Assembly: GCA_017613855.1 (NCBI GenBank)
Contig: JAGACY010000099.1
Location: 1-14,690 of the forward strand
Direction of reading: 5' to 3'
Origin: Pseudomonadota bacterium
GTDB taxonomy: Bacteria > Myxococcota > Bradymonadia > UBA4248
Length of the DNA stretch: 14,690 nucleotides
This document shows, one piece after another, positions 6,629-14,688 of this stretch. Under the pieces are notes generated by a model. The model was not told the DNA's origin, searched no databases, and was given only the letters and a program-made list of their open reading frames with translations. The number at the start of each line of letters is the position of its first letter. The stretch's first letter is position 1. The translations under genes were made by a program, and so were the position numbers.

Positions 6629-8593
6629 CTAATCTTTTATTGTGATATTCTCGACATCATCCTTGTTTAAATCGTCGGATTTGTCATCGCCGGAGGCATC
6701 GGTATTTTCGTCGTAGCTTTCAACCGGAAGATCTTCATCATGATTGTCGTCCGTTTTTGCGGGCTGTTCTTCGCTGTCGCTGTCGTCCGATGAAACTTCC
6801 TGTTTGTGCATGCCACTCTTATAATAGAAAACGATCATGCCGATCATGGAAGCCGTCCCGATGGCGCCGAGCATAATCCAGATCACCCAGGGATCATAAG
6901 CATTCCAAAGAATTTCGGTTGCAGCAAAGGAATCGGTCAGGTGCTCATGATTCTGAATGATGCTGAGCAAACCGTTGGTGTCGAAGTATTCGATTGGAAC
7001 CTGATTGGGCACACTATCCATATTGCTGATCATGTCGAGTGTTGCCTGAAGCTGATCACTCGCCTGAGTATTGTCGAATAATGAACGCAATTTGGCTTCG
7101 TCTGTCGGGATATCTGCAATGCCCTTTTGGGTGAGGTATTGCGTCATTTCGTCGAGGCTCTGTGTTTTGGAGCTCAGTTTGGTTGGGATATCTGTCGCAG
7201 AAACGCCATGTTCCACGAGCCATTTTTGGGCACCATCGAAATTAAGATGGGTGAAATCCGCCGCTTTCACGCCTTTTTTGGTGAGCCAGTCCATGGCAAA
7301 AGCGGTTTTGGATGAGAAGCTTTCATATAAGAAGCCGGAGAGGAGATTGCCGACGGCCCAGCCAACTGCAAAGGGAATATTCGAGAATCCCATATAGATG
7401 GCTTTTTTGTCTTTTGGGGCCGTCATGCCGATGTATTCGTTAAATTTGGGTGAGCAGATGATTTCACCAATTGCGAAGATGAAGACACCGAGGCAGCACA
7501 GACCGCCGGACATGGTCATGCCGGACATAATAAAGCCGATCACCGAGATGATCATTCCCAGGACGAGGGCGGTCATCATCTTGTAACGTGAAAACAGTGC
7601 GGAGAGCGGCAAGACCAAAAGAATGATGGTTGCGGAGTCGATGTTAATGATGATTTCGGGTTTGAGTGCGCCGTTTGATTCGAGGTAATTATTCTTAATG
7701 AAATCCCATTGAGGCATAGCCTGGCCAACGGCACGGCGATCGACCCATTCGTCGATGAAATTGGGCAGCAAATCCCACAATTGCATGAACATGAGCCAGA
7801 ATCCCGAAACAATGAGCAGGAACAGGAGCATATTCTTGTCTTTCCAGAGGATGCCCATGGTTTTGGCCAGAACATGCAGCATGGTTTTATGCTCTTCTTC
7901 TTCTTCGCCTTCTTTTTTGATGTGCTCAGGTTCTTTGAAGAAAAGGATGGTAATGAGGAGGTTGAACAGGGTGACGAAGGCTGCGCCATAAAAGACGTAA
8001 TGCCATGTCGGGGTTTCATCCGAACCGCGCAGGAATGAGGCGATCATCGGTGCGAGGAAACCGCCGATATTGACGACCCAATAAAAGAATCCGAAGCCCA
8101 CACCTGAATTTTGTTCATTCAGAGAGCGTGCGACGACGCCCTGGACAGGCGGCTTAAAGAGGGCGGTTCCGAGTCCGATGGTGCATCCGGCCAGCATCAT
8201 GAGCCAGAAATTGAGAGATGGATTGAGCGTGGCTGCGCCTGATATGAACTCCGCGACATTGAGGATATTTGCCATGAGCAAATAGCCGAGTGTGTTGATG
8301 CAAAAGGCGACAATCAGGGATTTCTTGTATCCGAAAGATTCGGCAATGCCGCCCGAAACCATCGGTACCATGCATTGAATGAATGCCCAGATAAAGTAGA
8401 TGATGCCTTTTTGTCCCATGGTTAATCCGAGACCGCCGGTTCCGACGGAAACCATCATGAGGGGCAGAACGGCACGAATCCCAAAGTAGCCGAGGCGTTC
8501 GAGGGCTTCCTGGCCATTGGCAAGCCAGAAAGCAGGTTTTATCGTCTTTATGCTTTCCGAGAATTTTTGTTTTGGTTTTTGATTATCGTCCAT
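6629..8593 (-). CDS. POT/PTR2-family proton-coupled peptide transporter-like protein (MFS)
   Basis: The start is set at the ATG of MDDNQK, which has a perfect AAGGAG five bases upstream; an in-frame ATG 39 bp earlier lacks this. The 654-residue inner-membrane protein is a major facilitator with POT-family marks: ExxER (E29, E32, R33; EALERLGYFG), the proton-coupling motif of peptide transporters, and FYWVVNIGGFLAP (about 170-182), matching the family's FYxxIN signature. Peptide-proton symport into the cell is the likely activity. Unusual features are a soluble insertion of about 140 residues (427-567) between the last two helices, containing three related repeats, and an Asp/Glu/Ser-rich tail of about 50 residues. 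A Lys/Glu-rich cytoplasmic loop follows the sixth helix. Substrate is not known. It is transcribed alone, divergently from the J-domain gene. Confidence 0.85.
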   Translation of the reverse strand: MDDNQKPKQKFSESIKTIKPAFWLANGQEALERLGYFGIRAVLPLMMVSVGTGGLGLTMGQKGIIYFIWAFIQCMVPMVSGGIAESFGYKKSLIVAFCINTLGYLLMANILNVAEFISGAATLNPSLNFWLMMLAGCTIGLGTALFKPPVQGVVARSLNEQNSGVGFGFFYWVVNIGGFLAPMIASFLRGSDETPTWHYVFYGAAFVTLFNLLITILFFKEPEHIKKEGEEEEEHKTMLHVLAKTMGILWKDKNMLLFLLIVSGFWLMFMQLWDLLPNFIDEWVDRRAVGQAMPQWDFIKNNYLESNGALKPEIIINIDSATIILLVLPLSALFSRYKMMTALVLGMIISVIGFIMSGMTMSGGLCCLGVFIFAIGEIICSPKFNEYIGMTAPKDKKAIYMGFSNIPFAVGWAVGNLLSGFLYESFSSKTAFAMDWLTKKGVKAADFTHLNFDGAQKWLVEHGVSATDIPTKLSSKTQSLDEMTQYLTQKGIADIPTDEAKLRSLFDNTQASDQLQATLDMISNMDSVPNQVPIEYFDTNGLLSIIQNHEHLTDSFAATEILWNAYDPWVIWIMLGAIGTASMIGMIVFYYKSGMHKQEVSSDDSDSEEQPAKTDDNHDEDLPVESYDENTDASGDDKSDDLNKDDVENITIKD

Positions 8594-8628
8594 AAAAACT
8601 CCTTGATGAATGCATGCACACAAGTGGT

Positions 8629-8646
8629 ACATACGTGCGTGTATGT
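8629..8646. promoter_or_regulatory. Inverted repeat upstream of the transporter gene
   Basis: ACATAC and GTATGT (8629-8634, 8641-8646) form a perfect 6-bp inverted repeat about 40 bp before the transporter start codon. It could be an operator or a leader hairpin. Confidence 0.35.
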
Positions 8647-8661
8647 CCTACCTTATTCGGC

Positions 8662-8675
8662 GTGCAATGTGCAAT
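8662..8675. repeat. Heptamer pair (GTGCAAT)2
   Basis: Two perfect GTGCAAT units followed by TAGGAATT lie between the divergent genes. This is a short relative of the heptamer arrays elsewhere in the window. Confidence 0.6.
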
Positions 8676-8775
8676 TAGGAATTCGACATTAGACGTGCGG
8701 AAGTTGGAATTATTTTTGTTCACCATACAGGACACGCCATCGTCGAGGCAGCATTTGGGGGGCAAATCCCATGGG

Positions 8776-8797
8776 AATGCACAATCGATAGTGCATT
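8776..8797. promoter_or_regulatory. AATGCAC/GTGCATT inverted repeat before the chaperone operon
   Basis: A perfect 7-bp inverted repeat with an 8-bp spacer (AATCGATA) lies directly upstream of the proposed promoter at 8802-8830. Its position suits a regulator site. It is not CIRCE, whose half-site is TTAGCACTC. Confidence 0.4.
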
Positions 8798-8801
8798 AGA
8801 A

Positions 8802-8830
8802 TTGGCTTTTTTAGCGATTTGTGAGATGAT
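8802..8830 (+). promoter_or_regulatory. Weak candidate promoter of the J-domain/Hsp70 operon
   Basis: TTGGCT (8802-8807) and GATGAT (8825-8830) are 17 bp apart and match 4/6 of consensus each. No sigma32-type heat-shock promoter was recognised here. Confidence 0.3.
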
Positions 8831-8881
8831 AGAGCGTGTGTGTTCACACATGGTGGATTGATTTCGTTGAGGGGCTTGAAG

Positions 8882-9631
8882 ATGGCAGAAGGATTAAATG
8901 TCGATGCACAGGCGATCGCGCGCCGTTGTTCAGTCAAGAATCCCGACTATGACCAACTGACCCCTCTGGATTGGGTTGTATTGGATTTTACGGATGGGCT
9001 GCGCACGTTTGAATCCATGCTTTCCTTTATACCTGCAACCAAATCCGATTTGGCAGCTTCCTTTATTCACCTTCGGTTACTGGGATTGTTAACCTGGAAC
9101 AGCCCAAGTCAGACCAATGAACGTGTTACCCGGAATCAAACGGGAAATGCATACGAATCCTCATCTTTGGGCAGAAGTCACTTGCGTGCAGGCTTATCTC
9201 AGCCCCCACGGAGCCAGTCATCGAATGGCATTTCATCTTTGAGCAATGCTGGCATTTCATTGCAACCGGCCCAGGGATCGTTTAGCGATGAGATTTGTTC
9301 ACAATATTTACCTCCACGGCTCATGAATTCATTTAAACTGTTTCAGCCGACCCTGGTGGATTCGAACCTCGATCTCTCTTTGGAGATGCAATACTTTACA
9401 GAGTATCTGCATCAGAATCTTGCCTCGCTGTCCCCTTATGATTTGCTTGGGCTGACAGAGGGACAGTGCACTAAAGCGGATGTGCGGCAGGCCTATCTTC
9501 TTCGAACCAAACAGTTTCACCCTGACCGATATTTCAGAAAAAATATCGGTCCCTTTGCACCAAGAATTGCGGCAATTTTTAAGGCTGTTACAGGCGCTTT
9601 CACCACGTTGCAGTCTAAACTTAAATCATAA
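8882..9631 (+). CDS. J-domain co-chaperone with N-terminal winged-helix-like domain
   Basis: The start is set at the ATG of MAEGLNVD, seven bases after GAGGGG; an upstream in-frame GTG at 8840 lacks a ribosome site. The 249-residue cytosolic protein has three parts. Residues about 24-74 (LTPLDWVVLDFTDGLRTFES and on to LRLLGLLTW) look like the small winged-helix domain often found in myxobacterial J-proteins. Residues 75-180 are a Ser/Gln/Asn-rich, probably disordered linker. Residues about 184-244 are a J-domain (SPYDLLGL...VRQAYLLRTKQFHPDRYF) with the HPD motif at 213-215, which stimulates Hsp70 ATPase activity. It lacks the Gly/Phe and zinc-finger regions of true DnaJ and has the J-domain at the C-terminal end. 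The Hsp70 gene begins 17 bp after its stop, so the two are almost surely co-transcribed partners. Confidence 0.85.
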   Translation: MAEGLNVDAQAIARRCSVKNPDYDQLTPLDWVVLDFTDGLRTFESMLSFIPATKSDLAASFIHLRLLGLLTWNSPSQTNERVTRNQTGNAYESSSLGRSHLRAGLSQPPRSQSSNGISSLSNAGISLQPAQGSFSDEICSQYLPPRLMNSFKLFQPTLVDSNLDLSLEMQYFTEYLHQNLASLSPYDLLGLTEGQCTKADVRQAYLLRTKQFHPDRYFRKNIGPFAPRIAAIFKAVTGAFTTLQSKLKS

Positions 9632-9648
9632 TTGCAGGATATTTTCAA

Positions 9649-11445
9649 ATGACGGAATATGCCCTTGGTATCGATCTCGGAACAACCAATTCGTGTGTAG
9701 CCATTGTTGAAAATGGCAAGCCCATGATAATTGCCAATAAATCCGGTTATCTGACAACACCATCCATCGTGGCTATCGCAGAATCAGGCAAACGCCTCAT
9801 TGGGCAGCTTGCCAAACGCCAGGCAATTACGAATGCTACCAATACGATTTATTCCACCAAAAGACTGATAGGCCGGAGCATCGGCGATCCCGAAGTGCAG
9901 GAGTGCATGAACACACTGCCATTTGAAATTGTCGAAGGTCCTCATGAAGATGTCCGCGTCAAAATGAAGGACAGGCTTTATTCACTTCCCGAAATTTCGG
10001 CAATGATTTTGAGTGAAATGCGTCAGGTGGCCGAAGACTACATCGGTGAACCCATCAATCAAGCCATCATTACGGTTCCCGCCTATTTTAATGATGCTCA
10101 AAGACAGGCGACCATCGACGCCGGCAGAATTGCTGGTCTCGATGTGATGCGCATTATCAATGAGCCGACGGCTGCAGCCATTGCCTACGGAACCCAAACC
10201 AAGAAACGACAAACCATTGCCGTATTTGACCTCGGTGGCGGTACCTTCGATATTTCCATTCTCGCCATTGATGACGGCGTTTTTAATGTCCTTTCGACGA
10301 CGGGCGATACCTTCCTTGGGGGCGAAGATTTTGACAATCGAATTATCGAGCATCTGGTTTTAATTTTTGCCCGTGAACACAACATTGATCTGCGAGAAGA
10401 TCCGATGGCTATGCAGCGCCTGAAGATCGCCGCCGAAAAGGCAAAATGCGATCTTTCTCAGCTGCCCTCCGTCGAAATCAATCTTCCCTTCATTCAAACG
10501 GCAGCCGATGGGACTGCACTGCATCTCAATGCGATAATCACACGCGATGAGTTTGAGAATCTCGTCATCGATCTCGTCAAACGTACCCTCAAAATCTGTC
10601 AGGTTGCTTTGATGGATGCCAATGTCACTCAGAATGACATCGATGAAGTTGTGCTCGTTGGCGGCATGACCAGAATGCCCCTGGTACAGATGGCTGTGAG
10701 CGAATTTTTCCATACGACGCCTGCCAAAAACATCAATCCAGACGAAGTGGTTGCCATCGGTGCGGCGATTCAGGCTGATGAACTCCTTCATCAGGGGATG
10801 CAGCACATCCTGCTCGATGTCACGCCGCTCGATCTGGGAATCGCCGTTCATGGCGGTAATTTTTACGTCATTACCCCCAAAAATACGACAATTCCCTGCT
10901 CGAATACCACCGTTTTTACGACTTCCTTTGACAATCAGACTTCGCTCAAAATCGTCGTGCTGCAAGGGGAACATAACGCAGCCACCGACAATCAGGTACT
11001 CGCCGAATTCACTTTCTCGGGAATCCGTCCGGCACCGGCTGGTGAGGTCGATGTTGAAATTACCTTCGATGTCGATGCAGACGGTATCGTCAATGTCACG
11101 GCGAGGGATCTCGAAACCCAGAAAGAACACGTCGTTTCCGTTTCCAGATCATCCAATCTCACGCAAGATGAAATCGACCGGATGTTCCGGGAAAATGCCG
11201 ATTATCTGGCCAACGAAAAAATGGGGGAAGAAGCCCGCAATCTTGCTGCGCATCTCAAAAATGACGTTCAGGAACTCCGCAATCTCATACAGCAGCATTC
11301 GCTTCCCGATTCGATTGCCTCCTATGCACTGTCTCTGATCAATAAGGCTTCCGTTGCCATAGAATCCCCAACAGATCCTCAAAACCTCAAGCTTTTGGCG
11401 GATGACATCGAAAATGCCATTCACCTCATTGAAGAATCCACTTAG
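9649..11445 (+). CDS. dnaK: DnaK-type Hsp70 chaperone (probable paralog)
   Basis: The 598-residue ATP-driven chaperone has all nucleotide-domain marks: [13 protein letters not shown] (7-19), TVPAYFND (142-149), NEPTAAA (171-177), DLGGGTFD (194-201, Thr199 as in E. coli DnaK) and [10 protein letters not shown] (335-344). The interdomain linker ([12 protein letters not shown]) and substrate domain ([19 protein letters not shown]) are intact. It is about 40 residues shorter than E. coli DnaK: the helical lid is reduced and the acidic EEVD-like tail is missing. With a dedicated J-protein upstream and no grpE alongside, it is more likely a specialised second Hsp70 than the housekeeping one, as with the many Hsp70 paralogs of myxobacteria. 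AGGA precedes the start codon. A hairpin and T run follow the stop. Confidence 0.93.
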   Translation: MTEYALGIDLGTTNSCVAIVENGKPMIIANKSGYLTTPSIVAIAESGKRLIGQLAKRQAITNATNTIYSTKRLIGRSIGDPEVQECMNTLPFEIVEGPHEDVRVKMKDRLYSLPEISAMILSEMRQVAEDYIGEPINQAIITVPAYFNDAQRQATIDAGRIAGLDVMRIINEPTAAAIAYGTQTKKRQTIAVFDLGGGTFDISILAIDDGVFNVLSTTGDTFLGGEDFDNRIIEHLVLIFAREHNIDLREDPMAMQRLKIAAEKAKCDLSQLPSVEINLPFIQTAADGTALHLNAIITRDEFENLVIDLVKRTLKICQVALMDANVTQNDIDEVVLVGGMTRMPLVQMAVSEFFHTTPAKNINPDEVVAIGAAIQADELLHQGMQHILLDVTPLDLGIAVHGGNFYVITPKNTTIPCSNTTVFTTSFDNQTSLKIVVLQGEHNAATDNQVLAEFTFSGIRPAPAGEVDVEITFDVDADGIVNVTARDLETQKEHVVSVSRSSNLTQDEIDRMFRENADYLANEKMGEEARNLAAHLKNDVQELRNLIQQHSLPDSIASYALSLINKASVAIESPTDPQNLKLLADDIENAIHLIEEST

Positions 11446-11468
11446 AGAAGCGAATTCCTCGAATATTT

Positions 11469-11488
11469 GCCAGGATAGTCATTCTGGC
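11469..11488 (+). other. Hairpin between Hsp70 and the next gene
   Basis: GCCAGGA pairs with TTCTGGC (one G-T wobble) around a six-base loop. It has no T run of its own and lies 10 bp before the terminator-like hairpin. Confidence 0.5.
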
Positions 11489-11497
11489 CTAGATCAG

Positions 11498-11522
11498 AAG
11501 GGGCAATCATGCCCCTTTTTTT
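11498..11522 (+). terminator. Terminator-like hairpin containing the next gene's ribosome site and start codon
   Basis: AAGGGGC (11498-11504) pairs perfectly with GCCCCTT (11511-11517), followed by an unbroken run of seven T (11516-11522). It is a textbook rho-independent terminator for the Hsp70 operon. The left arm is also the AAGGGG ribosome site, and the loop and right arm hold the ATG (11509) of the following gene, so it could hide that start from ribosomes. Confidence 0.85.
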
Positions 11523-13047
11523 GTCTAGTCCTATGAATCGCAGCCTTTCTTTGTTCTTTGTTTTGGCATCGCTGCCGGTATTTGCCGTGCCTTGTGCGGA
11601 TGCGCATCCACGTCAGGGATCCGAATTAGCTCATCTCGAACAGTCCGATCCCTGGATTCACATCAAAATGCCACAAAAAACGATTGTGCCGCCTCAGCAT
11701 AAACCAGAAAGGGTTCCTGCAGGACATCAGGTAAAATCCACAAAGACTGTATCTGGCAACGATTTCCCGCAATGGAGGCAAAATCTCACAGTCGACAATA
11801 TTTCGAAATTGTCCCATCTCAACGAGTTTTACCTCAAGGCGGCACTGCGTACCCAAAACAAACTCAAACAGCGTAATCTGCAAATCATCGATTACTATTT
11901 TGTCGATGTGAATGATGATGAAACTTTCGAGATTGCGGCGCTGTCTGAAAGTAAGGACGAGAGTTCCAGAATCATTCAGCATTTGAGCATCTACGATTTT
12001 GATGAGGATGTCACGCCGATGCTGAGGTACGAGCGTGCGCAGACTGCCAAGGACAATGCGCAGACTCAGCAGTATTCCCAACAGATTACAGCACTCGATC
12101 AGGGGATGACGCTTTGTGAGGATTGGCAGATTGCTTCCTGGAACATCCATGAATGCCATGATATTCTCTTTGATGAGAACTGGTCGCCGCAGGTATTGAA
12201 GAATTCGATTCAAACATCCGAACCCAAGGCGCATTCTTCGCAGTCGAATACATTCGATTTCCGTTCCCGGACGGCATCCCGCACGTATGAACGACTTCCT
12301 GACGGTCCGTATATGCCGCCTCTGAGGCGCGCAGCATCGTATGCCATGCTGTTTGCCCCCCGCAATGAAACGCTTCCCCCGATGCCGCAGACCCTCGAGA
12401 CTGGTATGAGTGCCGGTTTTGCCGATGCTTCGAATCATGCGCCCATTCGATATGGTCTAAGCTGGAATACGCATGGGCTCTATCTTTCGCTTGATTTGCG
12501 GGATGATGATATTACACGGCCTGGTGCATGCAGTGATCAGCTTTCGGTTCAACTCGCCGATCATGTTGAGTTATGGTTTGACCTGAACCCGGCACTTGAA
12601 ATCAAGCGTGATTCCCCAATATCCTGGCTGCTCGAATATGAAAAAAATTATCAGAATGAGCCTTACCGCCACAGCATTGATGATGATGTTTATGGGCTTG
12701 CCATTACGTCGGATGGTTGTGTCGTTCCCATGACGCCGTCGCGCCATCACTGGCATACCATGCCGAAAATCGAGGTGACACCAGGCAAAAAGGGATATCA
12801 TGTCGACGTCTTTGTGCCGTCGTCTTTTTACCGCAACTCGGATAAACAGCCGCTCAGTCGCGCATTGGGTATCGGATTTACAGTTCGTCAGCACGATATT
12901 CATGCATCGGGCTTTGATTCGGTTGCTACGAGCCAGTATCAATGGCCCGATCCCTTTACTTTCGGCCAAATCTGGATGCTGCCCGGCGAATCGTACCGAG
13001 TTCCGACATTTCCTCTGCAATGGAACACATGGCTTATAGACAATTAG
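11509..13047 (+). CDS. Secreted protein with C-terminal CBM9-like (DOMON-like) domain
   Basis: The start at 11509 is chosen because AAGGGG precedes it by five bases; an in-frame ATG at 11533 has no ribosome site but lies clear of the terminator hairpin. Either start gives a signal peptide (hydrophobic SLSLFFVLASLPVFAV, cleavage near ADA). The product from 11509 has 512 residues. Residues about 125-170 contain VDVNDDETFEIAAL, a stretch like the Asp-rich calcium loops of FG-GAP/VCBS repeats. Residues about 300-495 resemble carbohydrate-binding family 9: GLYLSLDLRDDDI, ADHVELWFDLN, GYHVDVFVPSSFY and a late RALGIGFTVRQHD. The protein is probably exported to periplasm or surface and binds a ligand, possibly a sugar or glycan. 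No catalytic domain was recognised. A Ser/Gln/Arg-rich linker lies around 235-270. It may be read through from the Hsp70 operon. Confidence 0.75.
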   Translation: MPLFLSSPMNRSLSLFFVLASLPVFAVPCADAHPRQGSELAHLEQSDPWIHIKMPQKTIVPPQHKPERVPAGHQVKSTKTVSGNDFPQWRQNLTVDNISKLSHLNEFYLKAALRTQNKLKQRNLQIIDYYFVDVNDDETFEIAALSESKDESSRIIQHLSIYDFDEDVTPMLRYERAQTAKDNAQTQQYSQQITALDQGMTLCEDWQIASWNIHECHDILFDENWSPQVLKNSIQTSEPKAHSSQSNTFDFRSRTASRTYERLPDGPYMPPLRRAASYAMLFAPRNETLPPMPQTLETGMSAGFADASNHAPIRYGLSWNTHGLYLSLDLRDDDITRPGACSDQLSVQLADHVELWFDLNPALEIKRDSPISWLLEYEKNYQNEPYRHSIDDDVYGLAITSDGCVVPMTPSRHHWHTMPKIEVTPGKKGYHVDVFVPSSFYRNSDKQPLSRALGIGFTVRQHDIHASGFDSVATSQYQWPDPFTFGQIWMLPGESYRVPTFPLQWNTWLIDN

Positions 13048-13182
13048 ATGCGGTAAGTGTATGATTTTGCCGCAGGCGTTTCATAGAACGTCTTTTCTGT
13101 GGGTGATTGGTTTTAGCCTTGACTCAGGTGCAGTCTTTGATTCGCACATGGTACGCAGAGCGCTTTTTGGATGATCTTATAT
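13048..13182. other. Intergenic stretch, no gene seen
   Basis: After the stop codon, only a weak TGCGG/CCGCA pairing with a long loop (near 13050-13075) is seen. No convincing terminator or promoter was found before the structured element that starts at 13183. Confidence 0.4.
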
Positions 13183-13311
13183 GCGGGGGGATGTGTCCCC
13201 CCGCGCGGCTATTTTGCGTCGTGCTTCCGCGCGCCGCTGCAATACGCCGCTCCCCCCTCGGATGCACAGCACATCCCCAAATGATGGCGCGGTGTATGAA
13301 ATAGCCGCGCC
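13183..13311. repeat. Three-hairpin intergenic element, copy 2, enclosed by a 12-bp inverted repeat
   Basis: It opens with a perfect 9-bp stem, GCGGGGGGA/TCCCCCCGC (13183-13204). A CGGCTATTTTGC...GCAATACGCCGC segment follows, interrupted by about 19 extra bases, then a C-rich run and GGATG/CATCC. This order matches copy 1 at 5075-5149. In addition GCGCGGCTATTT (13203-13214) is the exact inverse complement of AAATAGCCGCGC (13299-13310), and GGCGCGG/CCGCGCC (13286-13311) forms an alternative local stem. Confidence 0.65.
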
Positions 13312-13345
13312 CGCTGGGCGTATGAGGCGAAAGCCGAATAGCCCG

Positions 13346-13360
13346 CGTTAAAAAATAACG
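13346..13360 (+). promoter_or_regulatory. Small hairpin just before a start codon
   Basis: CGTTA and TAACG pair around AAAAA, nine bases before the ATG at 13370. The ribosome site there (GAGAA) is weak. Confidence 0.3.
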
Positions 13361-13369
13361 AGAAACATC

Positions 13370-14584
13370 ATGCAAATATCCGATTTTCTTCAAAAAAATC
13401 TTTCCCCGAAAGCGGTTACGCTGCTGGCTTATGAATCCGGCATTCAGGCGCATTTTGATGCATATCTGCAACAAATCTGGCCCGAAGGACGCATTGCCAT
13501 CGTTGTTGAACAGCAAACGCGCGAATATGCCGAGCGCACACTGGTTCCGGCGCTGAATGCCCATGGTTTTGAGACCGTTTATTGTCTTTGTGTCAAATCG
13601 GCCGGGACATCGTACCGTGCGCAGATTGATGAGTCGCTGGGCGATGGTGAGTTGGACGGCGTCGTCGGAATGGCGGCACTGGGGTCGAATGCACTTTTTG
13701 ATGCCGTTCGCCAGCGTGCGTCGATGCTCGATGTCGGCTGCTGTGCATTGCTGCAGGAACTCCCCGGACTGGATTTGTTTGCATCGTGCGGCGAAAATCG
13801 TCCTACGCCGGATGCCGTCTTCTTCGATTTGGATGAGATTTCCCGCAATTTGCGTGGGGATTTGCGCGAAGCACATCAATCGCTCGAAGTCGATTTGTAT
13901 GCGCTCAAAGTGGATATCGCGACGTCACATGCGCTCGGTCATGCTATGCCGGCAGCTTTTCTGGATGCACTTCAGGAAGCCATGCCGCCGCGCATGCCTC
14001 AGCATACCAATCCCACAGAAGATGAACTCGCTCAATTGTGCGAAGCCTTTGCGTGGCGCGCAGTTGCTGAACGCCTGTGCCCGAATGCCAATTCTCTGGC
14101 TACGGTCAGGGAATATGCCAATGCAGCCTCGGATATGCCTGCATTTTTGCCGGTTCAGCATGCACAGATGATTGCACTGATTCTCGATGCGGCGCTCGAA
14201 CTCGAAGCATTAGAGATTTCCGCCGAAGATTGTGCCGATAAACAGCCGCCCAAGGAGATTTTAAGAAGGACATTGCAGCAGATTCTGCTCGAAGATGGCC
14301 TCAAATTCGACTGGCTCGAACGTGCCGATGAGAATTTCGAAGATCGCGTCGCGCTTCGGCATACGATTAATGCACTCGCTATGAACTGGGACGAACTGTG
14401 TGCCAAAATGCGTCCGATTGCCGATATGATGCATGCCATCTGCGCACAAGCCAACGATGACGAAGATGAACCCGATGCTATGCTCAAACAGCTCTGGCTG
14501 CATGCTGCGCGCTTTGCGCCCAGGAACACTTTCCTCAAATTGTTTAACAATATGGGGATTGTAGAACCGGCGCTTTATGTTTAA
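13370..14584 (+). CDS. Divergent, probably non-catalytic glycerol-1-phosphate dehydrogenase-fold protein
   Basis: The 404-residue cytosolic protein resembles the iron-containing alcohol dehydrogenase-like family that includes glycerol-1-phosphate dehydrogenase (EgsA/AraM) and dehydroquinate synthase. The frame fits along its length. RIAIVVEQQTREYAERTLVP (41-60) fits the first Rossmann strand and helix. DGVVGMAALGSNALFDAVRQ (96-115) lies where the GGGxxxD nucleotide motif belongs. TPDAVFFDLDEI (146-157) matches the P-avlaD step, and AARFAPRNTFLKLFNNMGIV (379-398) matches the family's R-x-R-x-T-x-L-x-L-L-x-x-L-G end. The Gly-rich loop is lost, the metal-binding Asp after the PxAVxxD step is not evident, and the usual His motifs are reduced to H264 in PVQHAQM. 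NAD and metal binding are therefore doubtful. Its role is unknown. It follows the structured element and precedes a heptamer array. Confidence 0.6.
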   Translation: MQISDFLQKNLSPKAVTLLAYESGIQAHFDAYLQQIWPEGRIAIVVEQQTREYAERTLVPALNAHGFETVYCLCVKSAGTSYRAQIDESLGDGELDGVVGMAALGSNALFDAVRQRASMLDVGCCALLQELPGLDLFASCGENRPTPDAVFFDLDEISRNLRGDLREAHQSLEVDLYALKVDIATSHALGHAMPAAFLDALQEAMPPRMPQHTNPTEDELAQLCEAFAWRAVAERLCPNANSLATVREYANAASDMPAFLPVQHAQMIALILDAALELEALEISAEDCADKQPPKEILRRTLQQILLEDGLKFDWLERADENFEDRVALRHTINALAMNWDELCAKMRPIADMMHAICAQANDDEDEPDAMLKQLWLHAARFAPRNTFLKLFNNMGIVEPALYV

Positions 14585-14594
14585 TGAGGAATGT

Positions 14595-14608
14595 GTAATT
14601 TGTAATTA
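14595..14608. repeat. Heptamer pair GTAATTT-GTAATTA
   Basis: Two 7-bp units directly after the last gene, resembling the ACAAATT-type units at 387-400. Confidence 0.5.
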
Positions 14609-14625
14609 CCAGGAAATGCTCACGG

Positions 14626-14688
14626 CCGCATTCCGCATTCCGCATTCCGCATTCCGCATTCCGCATTCCGCATTCCGCATTCCGCATT
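14626..14688. repeat. Heptamer array (CCGCATT)9
   Basis: Nine perfect CCGCATT units closed by AA at the window edge. The unit, orientation and closing AA are identical to the seven-unit array at 297-345; the CAATT leader of the left units is absent here. There is no interruption or point change in 63 bp. Confidence 0.97.

Noticed and set aside
8776..8797. CIRCE (HrcA-binding) element before the chaperone operon
   Set aside because: The inverted repeat AATGCAC/GTGCATT differs from the CIRCE half-site TTAGCACTC and the spacer is 8 bp.
10360..11130. Open frame of 256 codons antisense to the Hsp70 gene
   Set aside because: Antisense open frames are common in dnaK genes because of codon bias; the product has no recognisable features.
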